Shown here one piece after another: positions 35,300-47,379 of a stretch of 64,000 nucleotides of DNA (positions within the stretch are counted from its first letter, which is position 1; each line of letters starts with the position of its first letter). A program made the translations under genes and the position numbers. The notes below the pieces were generated by a model. It was not told the DNA's origin and did not search any database. It saw nothing but the letters and a program-made list of their open reading frames with translations. Source of the stretch: Cladocopium goreaui (lineage: Eukaryota; Sar; Dinophyceae; Suessiales; Symbiodiniaceae); assembly GCA_947184155.2 (NCBI GenBank), contig CAMXCT020002702.1:9466-73465 (forward strand). Direction: 5' to 3'.

Positions 35300-38200
35300 T
35301 ATGGAGATTTGGGGGAGTTCGTTGAGCGAAGCCCGGCATCCCCAGCATCCAGCCCGACCTTCGGGGTGCAAATGTCGTGTTGGAACCCAGTGGCGCGCCA
35401 TGATGCCTTGGGACAGGGTTGGGACGTAGAGCCTGCAGTTCCACCTTCAAAGTATATGATGGATCCCCCTGGGTATAAGGCCTCAAGGCAAGCATGTTTG
35501 TAGTGGAAATTGGCATGGGGATTATGATGGTATATGACCACAAATTATGAATCAAAGACTATTAAGGGTGGTATGTCCCATCATTGTCTTTGTTGCTTCA
35601 CCCCAACTGCGTACCATCCACGGATGGAGATCAGGCAAGAGGCTCAACCACAGGTAGTTCAGGAATGCTCTGGCCAAGATCGCCAACTTGGCTGGCAAGA
35701 AAGCTGGCTGGTGCAGCTCAGGATAGCTGTCGGCTTGCATAATGAAACCTTGCCAGCTGCCGAAGGTTGATGATGCATGTAAGACATGTATATATGTACA
35801 TACTGTACATATCATATTTATATGTATGTAGCATGTGTGTATAATATATACAAATACATACACGGAGTGCCGGGCATGGCATACAAGTAGGATTATGTAT
35901 ATAACAATGTAATTATGAGTATAAGAAACGGCCTTGATTTGGGATCCATAAGCCTCTATTTCACGGGATTCTCATCCTCCAAGTCTGGTCATTTGACTTC
36001 TGGTTTTAAACGATGTGCATTGAACCAATGGCCAGATTGTAGCAGAGCACCTCAAATGACCTCTTCAAGAAAAGTTTCAGGATGTTTCAGGATATTCGAA
36101 CCAGCCACGGTTTTTATTGATCGATGTGGGTCAGAGAAAAACCACTTGCAACCTGAAATGCACGCCACCCCCAGATCCAGTTTCCGGGTGGCCTCCCAAT
36201 GTGGCAGGTAGTGCAATGGCCTTCACTGCGACAAAGCTGGTGGTGAAGGCTCCTGATCAGCAGATGCTCAGTGGATCTCAGTGAGCCTAAACTTCTTCGA
36301 AAGGATCAGGTGGATGGGAACTGCTTGTGTGATCTTGTTCGAAAGGATCTTGACGTAGGAATCGTCCATAATTTTCATCCCCCCGTGGCACCTAGGAAAA
36401 AGCGCCAAATCAAGCTGGACGGCGAGGTCCCGTTCTCCGCCAGCATGCGAAGGATGTCCTGGCTCATAGCTGGTGGTTATGGATGTTAACCGTTAACCCC
36501 GCAGATCATATCGGAAATTTATAGTTTTATAGGTGTTGACCCATTTCTTGTAGATATTTCCATGAGAGTTGATTCAATCTGCTCTATAAACTTCACTTTT
36601 TGAGAGGGTCGACCAGGGCTAACCACTATATTTCACCTTGGAAAAGTGAAGTTAGCCCCAAATAAACTCCAAAATCTCTGGGAACGTTCCAAGGTGAAAG
36701 ATAGTGGTTAGCCAAGGTGCAATATGGTGGCAACATCCGGGAACCCTGAGTCTTCCCCCATTCCAACCGCACAAGCACCACCCCACGCTCCAGAAACGCC
36801 GTGGGGATTTCCGCCGAGAAGAGCAAAGGTACAATCCAAGCCACCCCCTGAGCACGTAAGCCTGGGGTCTGAGCCATCGGTGCCACATTTCCGAGCCCAG
36901 GCGAAGCTTACAATGGCAATGATCGGTCGAAAGGAAGTGATTCCACAGTACCATTTGAAGCAATAATCCGTGGATGAATGCAGGAATTAGATTTGGGGTG
37001 GTTCTAAATGTCAGTACATCCAAAAAAAAAGGAATGATAGAAACATCATGCCTGGTTTTGGTAGATGTTTTACTGAGTCACGTAAATCGCGGCAATGTGC
37101 TTTGGACGCATGGCACGCGTTTAGCTCATACAGAACTCTTCATCCAAATGAAACTGACAACAACTCTTCTGTCGGTATCAAAGGTGAGGCACCACAGACT
37201 TGGTCAAAATTTTGAGCTAAACAATGAAATTTGGCCGGGGGCTGATCAACGGAGCCTTCCAGAAAAATCATCCCAAGAGTCGGGGTATACCCAATGTCAT
37301 CAACCACTAATGGCGATGCCACAATCGATGGAATGGTAGGGGAAATCTACAGGCGACTGTAGGGATACTTCAGATTTTCCCAGGGACAATCATCCCATGG
37401 CCAACCCATGGGATCCAATCATGGATGGGGGATGGTATATCCCACTCGTATTACCCTCTGGTTATGACTAACAGTTCGCCATTTTAAGATCCACCCATGT
37501 TTAATAGGTAAACCGAACCATCTATATATTTCTATTAGGGCCATGGCTTAACCATGGCTATGTTAGTCATAACCAGATGGTACATTAACCATCATTAACC
37601 ATTGATATCCCATATGGCATATTGATACTTATCTATTTGATACAACTGCTATCCCAAAACGCCGGCATTGCATCCCAGTGGCATGACCAAATCTTCACGA
37701 AGTTGCCTAGCTCGTTGAGCGCCCAGAGAGGATCCGACAGCCTGAGGCGCTTCGCCAACGAAGCGAACCCCGAAGTGTTGTTAAAAGATGGATGGACATC
37801 TTTGATTATTCTTCATATTTATGTGATTCATATGACATATGTGACTCATATGTGATTCATATGTGATTCATATGTGATTGCGAGATATTCCCGAATGATG
37901 AGGGATAAACTGGCGATACTTTGGAGCACCGATTGCCTACAGGGAGAAGTTGGCACCCGGACACTTCTCCCACACCCATTGATCCGAGGAACAGTTGCCC
38001 CCTGAGTGCCAGCAGGGTATAGCTGCTGTATCCTCAGGCAGTTTGGACAGTTGGCATATCCCGTAAATCCCTGTCTTTCCATCAGGTTTCAGACAGTCAA
38101 AACAATTTGCCAAATGGATTTCTTGCTTGGTGTGTGAGTGTCAAATTTCAAGAGCCACAGGAATTGCAAATCTCGTTCCTAGTCTTCACCACCCAATTAT

Positions 38201-41200
38201 TGGGTACTTATTTTGGTTGACCTCTACCCAGCTGGAGAATCTCTACCCAAGTCTTCGGATTGCAAGCCTTGTTCACCATACTACATTCATCCCAAAGCCT
38301 TATTTGTTGGCCAGTAAGATTGATGACAGTAGGAAAGGCAATAAGCGTGATGGTAACAATAACATTGGTAGTACCAGTAACAACAGTAGCCATAACAGCA
38401 GGAACGATTACTATTCACATTGTCATCCTCACTGTCGTTCTCATTGTTATTACAGTTATCATTTGCTATCATTAAAATCATTATATGAGTGAGAATGTAT
38501 TATTAATCTATTGCCAGTGGTGTTCCTACTACTATTCTTAGTATTGATAATAAAGCCATTCTTAGTATTGATAATATGATCCTCGTTATTATTAATATTA
38601 TCGTCGTCGCCTGGGTTGTCATCACCATCATCTCTCTTGACATGCGTTTACCATTTTAGAAATTGTGCATATATATATATTTATTTATCTATTTATATAT
38701 ATTTATATACACGTATTATACGTATCATTGCAGTATATAAGCAGTGTTGTTCCCCACCCATGTATGATAATTCAGGTAAAATCAAACTAAGGTTCCAAGG
38801 GAGAAGCACAGCATGGCTTCGGAGCCCACCGGAGAATTCCAGCGTTTGCTGCACAGCTTTCGCAAACCTCAGCCAATCACTGGGGGGATTCCCCAGCAGG
38901 GCATATCATGGGTGTGTCATGGGGAAAGGATGCTTTACTATGGGATTCAACCATCAACTATGGGGATACAATTGGGTATTATATGACGGATATCATAAAA
39001 CGAGGCATTGATGCTGTATCAAAGGGGTAGTAATATGTAGTAATATGATATACCGTCCCATTGGCAATGGGCAATCTCGAAAATGGGCACCCACCTGAAA
39101 TCGCTGAGCCCAAGGAGCTGAAATAGGAGCAGCCAAAGGCATGGATTGCCTGGATTCCGTTGTGAAAAAGTCATGGAACGCCATGAAAAATTGGGAAAAT
39201 TGCCATGTTTGCTGAGGATTTAACCATCAAAAACTAGCTTTAGCCATTAAGGAGATACAGACTCGGGATCTGGAAGCACGAATGACCAACGAAAAGGTCA
39301 GATGCAGTAGATGGATTCTACGCAAGATGTTGGTGTGAGCTGCCCCGAGCACACTGTGAATTTCGGATTTATAAACAAACCTTAATTTGCCAGTAAGCTG
39401 CCGAGAGTAGATAGTGCTCCTTAGTGAACTCATGCTTCAGATTTAGGTGTCCTTGAGAACCCCCCCAAAAAAAACACGACTTCGGGGATGCACACCCAAA
39501 AAGGGCATGCGAATAGGGGAAATGAAGACGAACCACTAACCATAACTTAAAATGAAACTTGTTTGGTGGCGTCCCGACATTTTCAGACAGCCGAAAATGT
39601 AAGTTCATGCTGTTGTCTGATTCCAGACCCCAAAAAAATGGATGATTTACCCTCTGGTAAACTAACATAGCTGTTGAAAGTGACCATTTATAGTGGATTT
39701 TCCCATTAAAAATTGTGATTTTCCATAGCTATGTTAGTTTACCAGAGGGTACCACAAAAGCTTGCACATCTCAGCATCGAATGACAGGCCCTGCCGGCCT
39801 GTAAAACACTTAAATGATCGCCAGGTCGAACCCCAAGCGTCACAGAAATTATCCTTCTATGGAAATCACATGCAACATCCCCTTATTTGTTCACTCACCA
39901 CTATCCCAACATGTTTCAGATCGTTTGCTTGGCTCAACTTAGATATCCTGGGAAACTGATATAATGTATCTTTGGTTGGGTACAAGTTTCGCAATGTCAC
40001 AAAAACCAACTCCTAATTCTAGTCCCCATTTAGCATGCGCCATTCGCATGAGGGATCGTGGGTTATGTTGGAGTTTATGGTCTTGATTTTTGAAAATGCA
40101 ACATTGTCGTAGCAAGCTGTTTCGTCTCGTTTCTGGAAGCATCTCATGTTCTGATGATGCACTTGAGAATTCGTGTTCAAACATAAAATGATGTCTACTT
40201 TGATTCACCAGTTGGCATTGTTGTGGTCTATTTAACCCTGGCGATACCAGTCTCAGCTCCCAATGAGTTGGAAACCGTACTGGGTACCATCATAGCTGGG
40301 TACCGCAAACCTTGGCTGATACCATATGGATTTTGCTGGGAAACCCAGATTTTCAAGATGAAATCGCCATATGTGCCAGTTTGGTCAAATCCTCACTCTT
40401 GGTAAAACTCCCCATTTGCGGTTGGTAAAGTCCTTATTGTTGTTGGTTAAACCCCCAAGTTATGTTACTTCAATCGCCATCATTGGCACAGCCGCCCAGC
40501 TTCCGCCACTTTCCGCTTCAGCAAGGCATTGGCGGAGGACGCGGAGCGGAAGAAGGCATCCCGCAAGATCAGCCGCAGGGCGTGAAAGCCGATGCAGCTG
40601 CAGATGGTGATCGCCTCAGCGGAAAATCCCTGATGACGGATATGATGAAAGATATTCAAGGGAAAATGATATGTATGTCACGTCATATAAAGTAATATAC
40701 AAGGCTTGAAAGCCTTTTGGAAAATCTCCAACCAAGTGGCTTTCATTGGAATTCCCTGTTCAACGATTCTTCATACACTCCCCAATAGATGAAACATGAT
40801 GAAACGGTGTATAACCATGTATTTATAACCTGTCATAACATGTTAAAACCAACAGAAACACCACCAGATGGTACCCTCTGGTAAACTAACATAGCTATGG
40901 AAAATCACCATTTTTAATGGGAAAATCCACTATTAATGGTCATTTTCAATAGCTATGTTAAATTACCAGAGGGTAGGGGGTTCAACACTGCTCAACACTG
41001 TCCGAGTCACCATCGTGCCCTTCCTGGTGAGGGCATTGACCCCTCCCGGGCTGTCGTCCAAAAAGGACGGATCCACTGACCTGCATCTGATGGTTTTCCA
41101 TGGGTTTTCCAGCCACCACTTATAATTGGGATAAGTAGGGTTAATCCACTTATAATTGGGGTTTTCCACCCACTTACTAAGTTCAAGCCGCCACATCTGA

Positions 41201-42230
41201 TTTGCCACAAATTCCTTGACACCACCGCACCTTAGAACCTTGGTTATCGCCGTCTCTTCTTCGAAGGAAGAGTTTGACGACGCGAGGTCAGAGGAATCGC
41301 TGTTCCCATTCGTTAGGGATCGCCGTCCTGGGTGATCAAACATATCAAAGCTGTGTGATTTTTTGTTGCAACTCATGCGGCCAACCCAATAGGAAGACCA
41401 TGTGGTCATCGTTCTGATAATGTTCTGATAATTATCTTAAACAATGCCCAAGTGAACTTCATGGATTTCATTTTACCACACCAAACCTGGGGAAATGGGC
41501 CCATGGGCCTATGGCATTTCCAACCCAGATCCGTCCCAACCAAGCGTCTTGGCGACCCCGGAATGGGCTTTTTAGCCCATGCTTCCGGTCGGTGGAAGCC
41601 TGTGACCGAGAAGAGGATCGAAATGATCCCCATGGCGCAAGACTGGTGCCTACGCCAACGAAAATATGTTTTGTTTTCAGCAGATCTTGAACCAAATGTC
41701 GATTGTATGTGTGCGGAAATAGATCTGTGTCTTCCGTTTGACAAAGTCCAGATCGCGATGTTTTGCATCCTAAGGTCCTAAGGTAAATGCAGTCGCGGAA
41801 GTTGTCAAGCTGTAAGAAGCTGCAGGAGAGGTACAGGATCCATGTTGTCATGCTGCTTACCGCAGGGCCAAGCAGCCACATCTGGAGCTTCAAGGCACTT
41901 GCCCCTTTGTGAATCCGAAAAACATCACAAATGTTCTTGAAAAACTTGCACCACCAACGATTTGCCATTTGCTGGTACTATTGCATTAGTATTGCATTTT
42001 CTCAGCACCCTCCGCCCCGCTCTGGTTTTTTCTGCGCACACTGCCAGCCAGGGGCCGACTCTCACTGCCACAGGCGGAGTTTCTGCACATTCTCGACTCA
42101 ACTCACTCAGCGGTAGCGGCGCAGGCGCATCAAGCTGTGTCGGCCTAAGGCATGGCCGTTGAAGCAACTCCAACAAAACCCTCCAATCAGTGGCATTGGG
42201 CCGGTTTGAAGGCAAATCTACAAGAAACAT
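35300..42230 (-). CDS. Scattered candidate exons of one or more unrecognised minus-strand genes
   Basis: Short open stretches with protein-like composition recur between AT-rich introns. Examples: 35600-35760 (QPAFLPAKLAILARAFL), 36745-36860 (GVAWIVPLLFSAEIPTAFLE), 37650-37780 (RLSDPLWALNELGNFVKIW), 38795-38880 (WLRFAKAVQQTLEF), 39095-39170 with a GT donor, 40470-40620 (GFHALRLILRDAFF and LLKRKVAEAGRL), 41490-41620, 41861-41940 with a strong GTAAGC donor (FRIHKGASALKLQMWL), 42000-42160. Several are hydrophobic. I could not chain them with confidence and recognise no family, so gene number and limits are unknown. Confidence 0.4.
36392..36469 (-). CDS. Internal exon, unknown protein
   Basis: Acceptor CCACCAG, then 78 open bases encoding MSQDILRMLAENGTSPSSLI and RFFL, then donor CTAG|GTGCC. 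A companion stretch at about 36158-36200 encodes EATRKLDLGVACIS before a GT donor. Confidence 0.5.
36617..36713. repeat. Short inverted-repeat element, ~97 bp
   Basis: The ends GGCTAACCACTATATTTCAC and GTGAAAGATAGTGGTTAGCC are reverse complements with one difference over about 25 bp. Unrelated in sequence to the CTCTGGTAA family. Confidence 0.8.
37452..37582. mobile_element. CTCTGGTAA-family inverted-repeat element, 131 bp, diverged
   Basis: Starts TACCCTCTGGTTATGACTAA and ends TTAGTCATAACCAGATGGTA: terminal inverted repeats of about 20 bp with few mismatches. Same terminal core (CCCTCTGGT) as 39648-39751 and 40872-40975. MITE-like: no coding capacity. Confidence 0.7.
38320..38640. repeat. 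Degenerate ATT/ATC trinucleotide-rich stretch
   Basis: Long run of words such as AACAATAAC, CATTGTTATTAC and ATTATTAATATT; the stretch at 50950-51250 is of the same kind. No gene seen. Confidence 0.6.
39648..39751. mobile_element. CTCTGGTAA-family inverted-repeat element, 104 bp, orientation 1
   Basis: Terminal inverted repeats begin TACCCTCTGGTAAACTAACA and end in the complement. The interior is AT-rich. The reverse complement of this element matches 40872-40975 at most positions, and both are exactly 104 bp long. MITE- or introner-like; no open frame. Confidence 0.85.
40872..40975. mobile_element. CTCTGGTAA-family inverted-repeat element, 104 bp, orientation 2
   Basis: Same element as 39648-39751, inserted in the opposite orientation 1.2 kb away. 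A solo, half-degenerate relative starts at 21721 (TACCCTCTGGTAAT) and a shorter one lies at 48081-48159. Confidence 0.85.
41178..41327 (-). CDS. Internal exon with a Ser/Asp/Asn-rich segment, unknown protein
   Basis: Acceptor ATCACCCAG, 150 open bases, then a perfect GTAAGT donor. Encodes GNSDSSDLASSNSSFEEET followed by VLRCGGVKEFVANQMWRLEL. The next exon downstream is probably about 41000-41086, after the acceptor GATGCAG, in phase with QWIRPFWTTAREG. Confidence 0.6.
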
Positions 42231-42910
42231 AATTCCTATAAATTTCTTGGTGCATGGTGCAGAACGTGTTAGGAACTCAATAGCGCAAGAAGCATCTTAC
42301 TCCAAAGTGCGATCTTGGTCCAGTTGTGGTGTATTTCACTGACAGAGGGCTCCATGTTTTGCGGCAAATAGTCCGACTTTACATCACTAGTTGGCAGATT
42401 CGAGTCATGCCAAAAATCTTAAGTCACTTTCCACATCATCCCAACTAAGGTGGAACAAAATGAAACCACCAACCAAATGATTCCTATCATTTCAACCCTC
42501 CACATCAATGAACCAAGAGGGGCAAGTTGTCACTGCTGTTTTCAATGTTCATGGGCCATTTTGGGGTATCCCCGACCAGTATTTTTTGTCACAAACCTGC
42601 CCCATATTGTCGGTTGTCTCAGCTGCATCCCATGATGTTCCTAAAAGACGATAATATCGCCGTAAAATGGCTGGCTTAAATCTCATTGTTACTCATCGGT
42701 TTGCCATATTTTCCCCGTTTTACTAGCCGTAAAATGGTTGATCCCATTGTTTTTTTCCACTATGTGCCATGTCAAATCATGTCAAATCCCCATAAATCAT
42801 TAGTTGAATATATAGTTTACAGAATGTCTTATCCATATATATCCCACTAAGATGGAGAAGCCATGACAACCCCAGGTTGGTACCCGATCTCCCCCAAAGA
42901 CTGAGCCCGC

Positions 42911-45900
42911 CACGGTAGACCGCGCGTGCGGATGGGCGGAGCTTGGTTGCGCGCTTGCCTTTCTTCAGAAGTCCACGTGCCTGGCGACCCGCGTATTGAT
43001 GGGAGATGGATGGGCTTCATGGGATTAGTCATGGGATATGAATAAAGAAAAACCCATCAACATACCATAAATATCATCAATATGTTGATGGGATGTTCTT
43101 TATTTAGTAATGGTATATTGATGGGATACTCAAAGACAATTTTATCAATATCCATAATATAATTAATGGGATTGATTGGAAGGTTTCAATTGCTTGAAAG
43201 ATAAACACAACACTTCGGTCATTTACGTGGTTTATTGACAGGACCAACGGGACAATTCATGGTTTGTATCTAACCACAACCGTTTGATGGGTGATCTGAC
43301 GCACCATTCCGTAGAACACCAGGCGGTGAAAACCTCTTTCTTGGTTGTACTCATGGTTCATTCTGATATTGTTCGCCTCATGTTTTCTATGGTTGATGTA
43401 TTGTGGTTGGTTGATATCCTTTCTATTTTATCTCCATTTTTGTCCGTTAGATCTAGCTTTCTGTTGGTAAAACGGTTAGACCCAACCAAGCGATCTGCAT
43501 TTGACTGCACCTTGCGGCCGGCAGCTGTGAGTCCTCGCAACTCGCGGTGTTTCATCACCGGCTTGCAGATCCTCTCGGACGACGGACCGGGAAAACACAC
43601 CGGCCTCCATGGATCTAACACCTCCAGGTTTTTCACTGTCCAAAGGATTTTCCGAAGCTCTGGATGAACATGATGAACGTAGGATCTTGGTTCAAGCAGG
43701 GCTCTCTATCAGTCCATACTTCCTCTAATAACATCATCTTTGGGGCAGAAAAGACTATGTTTAAGTGCACTTCCTTTCAATTTCTTTGCTTTGAGATGCT
43801 TTGAGCATACAATTTGGGGTATGGATTGAAATTTAGGACGCAAAGGCTCACAAATTTTGGTCATGTCTAGTATATAACCATCCCATTCTCAATCCCCCAT
43901 TCTTGGCTCCCAATTCCAATTGTTTGTGCGAAAATCAAGTTTTGGTGATTGAATCCCAATTCAAATCCTAATGTTTGATGGTTAAACCGCAATCAATTTT
44001 CGGGCGTTAAATCCCGATGTTTTGTGGTTAAACCATCCAATTTCGGTTGGTCCAAAATAGGCCATCATGATTCTCCCGAAAAAAAACAAAATGCATTTCG
44101 GTATACCGCTTTTCCCAGTTTTTCAGACACACTCACAGCGCTTTGCAGTCCAGTTGATGCGGGGGTCGTTGCGAATGACCCTCGGCAGGAATCGTCTTGG
44201 GTTACCGCGGAGATGACTTACAGTCAGAATAGGGCAGGACAGAACCAAGGTCCGGAAAAACGACATCCCTGAAATCAACCTTGGATTCAACTGATTCAAC
44301 TGATTCAACTGCTTAAACCCATGTCTTTATTTCGTTGGGTTCCCAGGACCCGAAATTCTCACGAGACCAAACCAAGGCCACGGACGAATGGAAAGGATCC
44401 ACCATGACCACTTCGTACCACTTGTGGACAGCATCCTGTCATGACAATCCAAGCTATGATGATCACCAGCCGTGAAAGGGAAAATCCATGGGTGTCTGTG
44501 AAAGGGAAAATCTGAAGGCTTGGGCTTGGAACTCCAACAAATTGGTGGAGTTTGGGAAAAATGATGTTCCATGACACCATGATATTCCCATTCAAAGCCG
44601 CTGATTTGGGGCTCTGCGTCAGTTTTCCGCCCCCTTATCACCTCCCTGAGATCTACCCCTGATAGAATGGATGCGTGCCCCTCCACAAAAGCGCATCAAC
44701 CACCTATTGGCAATGATGCCAATGTGCACGCCACAGCCATCGTGATCAACCGCAAGAGGATTCCCGAAATTCCATTTGAAGCTTTTCAAGTCAGCCTTAC
44801 AAGGCGATCTTCAATAATTGTTGATGTGTTTCTTCTTATAAGCTTCATGAATATCATGAGTTTACAGCATTCATTCTCATCCGCACCTATTGGTACCTGG
44901 TACCTCATGGCAGCCGTCCTGCGCCACCCAGTAGGAATTCAGCACTCGAAGGCCTGGTTTGTTTGCCCGTGGGAAAGAGCTCGTCCGCTGTGTTGTAATG
45001 TTGGGACCAAAAAATGACGCAAGACATGGTCAACTCCAAAGGCAGGCATAGTAAAGGTTGGAAGCTCCACAGCATTTTAGCAACCGAAAAGGGCACACTG
45101 AAATCAAGCAAAAGCATGATCGTGCCCAGGTAGTGTGTTGAGGTGATCCAAAAAGGGCGAAAAGCAAAAGTGGGTACAAGTCAGACACTAGTGACGAAGC
45201 TTTTTGTCTATATGGAAGTTGGGGCTTGAAACCAAGAAATACATGGCAGTGGGTCAAAACCTTGTACCCCTGGTGAACATAAAAATAGCTGGTAAATGGA
45301 TGTTCATCCCTCTAAAAATGGTATTAATAGGTATTGATTCATAGCCACATGGGAATTCCTCTGTCCATCCTTGATCCCCCTGTTGACACGACAAGCCAGG
45401 CTCCCGGCTTCCGCATTTGCGACCCACTCGCTCCTCAGCGATGCTGCGCAGGTTCCGGACAGACTGGCCGCGGCGCACGGTGGTGAGCAGCGTGTGAATG
45501 GGTCATTGCTGCATGGGTTTAAGATGTGATAGATGGGTTGCAGACCACTTTAGCACATGCACTTTTGATGTTTGAAAGATCTTCCCTGCAATGTTCTCTA
45601 AAAGCTTTAAAAAGCTTCCTTTCTTGTGACCGACCACAAGAGGGCCTTCCACTTGTTGATGCCCTGGTTCGTAGGCTTCCCGTACACGATACCCTTGGCC
45701 TAAGTGCCGTGGCTGTGTGCCTGTCCTATTCACTGAATATCGATGTTTCTCAGGATTCAAAACAAAGAAAGAAATGGTGGTATCGAAACCCCAAACATCA
45801 ACTTGAGCACCGGGTGCCCCAGCCACTCGCTTCTTGCGATCTCCACGCTTCACACGCACGCGGTAGATGCAATAGCCCTGCTTTGCCTCTGAAAGTTGGG

Positions 45901-47252
45901 TGCAGATAGGTTCAGAAAAAAGTCAAGTTCCAGCTGATTGGCGGTTGACCCACCTGAAAAAGAGAAAAATCTTAAAGTCAACATCCCGGCTAAGGCTAGG
46001 GATGCAACAAAAAAAATGAGACCAGTACTTGCCTTTGTTTGAATATCGGAGGAACCACTGAAGCTGTTCTTGTTTTCTTTTCGGCCATGGCCTAACCGAT
46101 CTGTTCGTCTTCCTGATCTGTTCGATCACTTCATCGAATTTGATCTGCCCAGTCCCCCAAATCCCCCAAACCAACCAGTCGGTCTTAGAGATCTTTCCCA
46201 GTCACCAGGTCACGGGGTCACGGGTCAACAATTCCCACATGGCCAATCTTAAAGGTCTTAGATATGCTGTCGCTTTCCTGAGATCCGCCTTGTATCCAAC
46301 CTTCCGAGCTTTGTCTGGACGAGTGGGGCGCGAGCATCGATGAACCGCTGGCCTGGAGAGGATTGACCTACGAAAACATGGGGAGATTGTCCATGGTCAG
46401 CTCGAATTCTCAAATATCTTAATCTTACATCTTAAGATATTATTTGTTGGTAATAACTAATGTCACTTAACTGAGATTTGTTGGTACCATCTCAAATATC
46501 TTAATCTCCACATCAGCTTTAACTGGGATTATTTGTTATCAGGGTATCATTTTTTTATCATCGAATCAGTGGAGAAAACACATTTTGTTCAGCATTGATG
46601 TCTGTGAAGTACCCAAATGCAACGAAGCCGGTATGGAAGGTTTGAATTCTCCAAAAATTGTTCTAAGATGCTAAAAAGCCAACCTAGAGCCATGATGTCT
46701 CATGTCATTTGAAAAGATGTCCCAATTCCACATCTGTTCTGTGCTTACGATTCTACCAGCTCTTATTTGCATTGCATCATGTGTTTTGTCGTGTCTCGAT
46801 CTCTTGTTCACAACCCAGTGCACTGATGCATTCTGTCGCTGAAAACCATGCTCCAAATGTGAGCGCCCTCTGATAAGAAAACCTGAGAAACAAAGCCCCA
46901 AATACTGAAAATCGATGACAATCGAAGCCCTACCCCCTCAACTCACATGAAACTCGAAACCCTCAACCAACACATCGCAATCTCACCCGACATGAGTAAA
47001 CCAAGTGGCAATTGACGAAACTCCCAGTTTCGGAGCCGGGCTAAGAAGCGCATCACATCCTCATGGCAGGTGGGATGAAATGGGAGGCATGGAATCCAAT
47101 GGGAGCAGCCAAATATAGAATTGCCAACTCATTTCCCATCTCCCGAATACGTCAACGCCTTTGTTGGACATGGCATTCCCCCAGCTGAAGTCGCTCCAAG
47201 CTTCTGATTGCTTCTTCCTCCACATCTCCTCCAAGTATTTGTAGGCCCCCAT
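42911..47252 (-). CDS. RPL15: Ribosomal protein L15 (eL15), eleven exons recovered, last exon missing
   Basis: Structural protein of the large cytosolic ribosomal subunit. Exons, all in consistent phase: 47205-47252 (MGAYKYLEEMWRKKQS), 47010-47059 (DVMRFLARLRNWEFRQL), 46289-46352 (HRCSRPTRPDKARKVGYK), 45824-45886 (YRVRVKRGDRKKRV), 45646-45699 (KGIVYGKPTNQGINKWK), 45409-45463 (RNLRSIAEERVGRKCG), 44904-44953 (LRVLNSYWVAQDG), 44386-44420 (WYEVVMVDPFH), 44151-44180 (VIRNDPRINW), 43511-43571 (KHRELRGLTAAGRK) and 42911-42980 (KLRPSARAVYR). The 580 coding bases give 193 residues; eL15 is usually about 204, so only the last ten or so are missing. Donors: GA (first intron, giving the usual QSDVMRF; a GC reading would add one residue), GC for introns 2-6, GT for 7, 8 and 10, GA for 9, GC for 11. 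Start chosen by family N-terminus. Confidence 0.95.
45249..45345. repeat. Dispersed ~100-bp repeat, copy B
   Basis: Partner of 5391-5490, same orientation, in intron 6 of RPL15. Shares GGTCAAAACCTTGTACCCC (first base differs), AAATAGCTGG, ATGGATGTTCATCCC and TAGGTATTGA. Confidence 0.7.
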
Positions 47253-47275
47253 GACTTCCCTGGTGCCACCAGACT
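47253..47275 (-). promoter_or_regulatory. Candidate spliced-leader acceptor and 5' UTR of RPL15
   Basis: An AG at 47275-47274 lies 21 bases upstream of the RPL15 start codon. Dinoflagellate mRNAs receive a spliced leader in trans at such sites. The upstream pyrimidine tract is weak, so this is an inference. Confidence 0.3.
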
Positions 47276-47379
47276 GAGTTGTTCCATGGCCGTTCCATGC
47301 GTTTTCAAACCAAACCGATCTTGTAAATAACTGAGTTCCATTCAACATGGTGATGGTTTACTTGCAGTGGCTGGGTACC

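Noticed and set aside
41452..41781. A 109-codon plus-strand frame
   Set aside because: The opposite strand is open too and agrees better with neighbouring minus-strand exons; no motif supports the plus reading.
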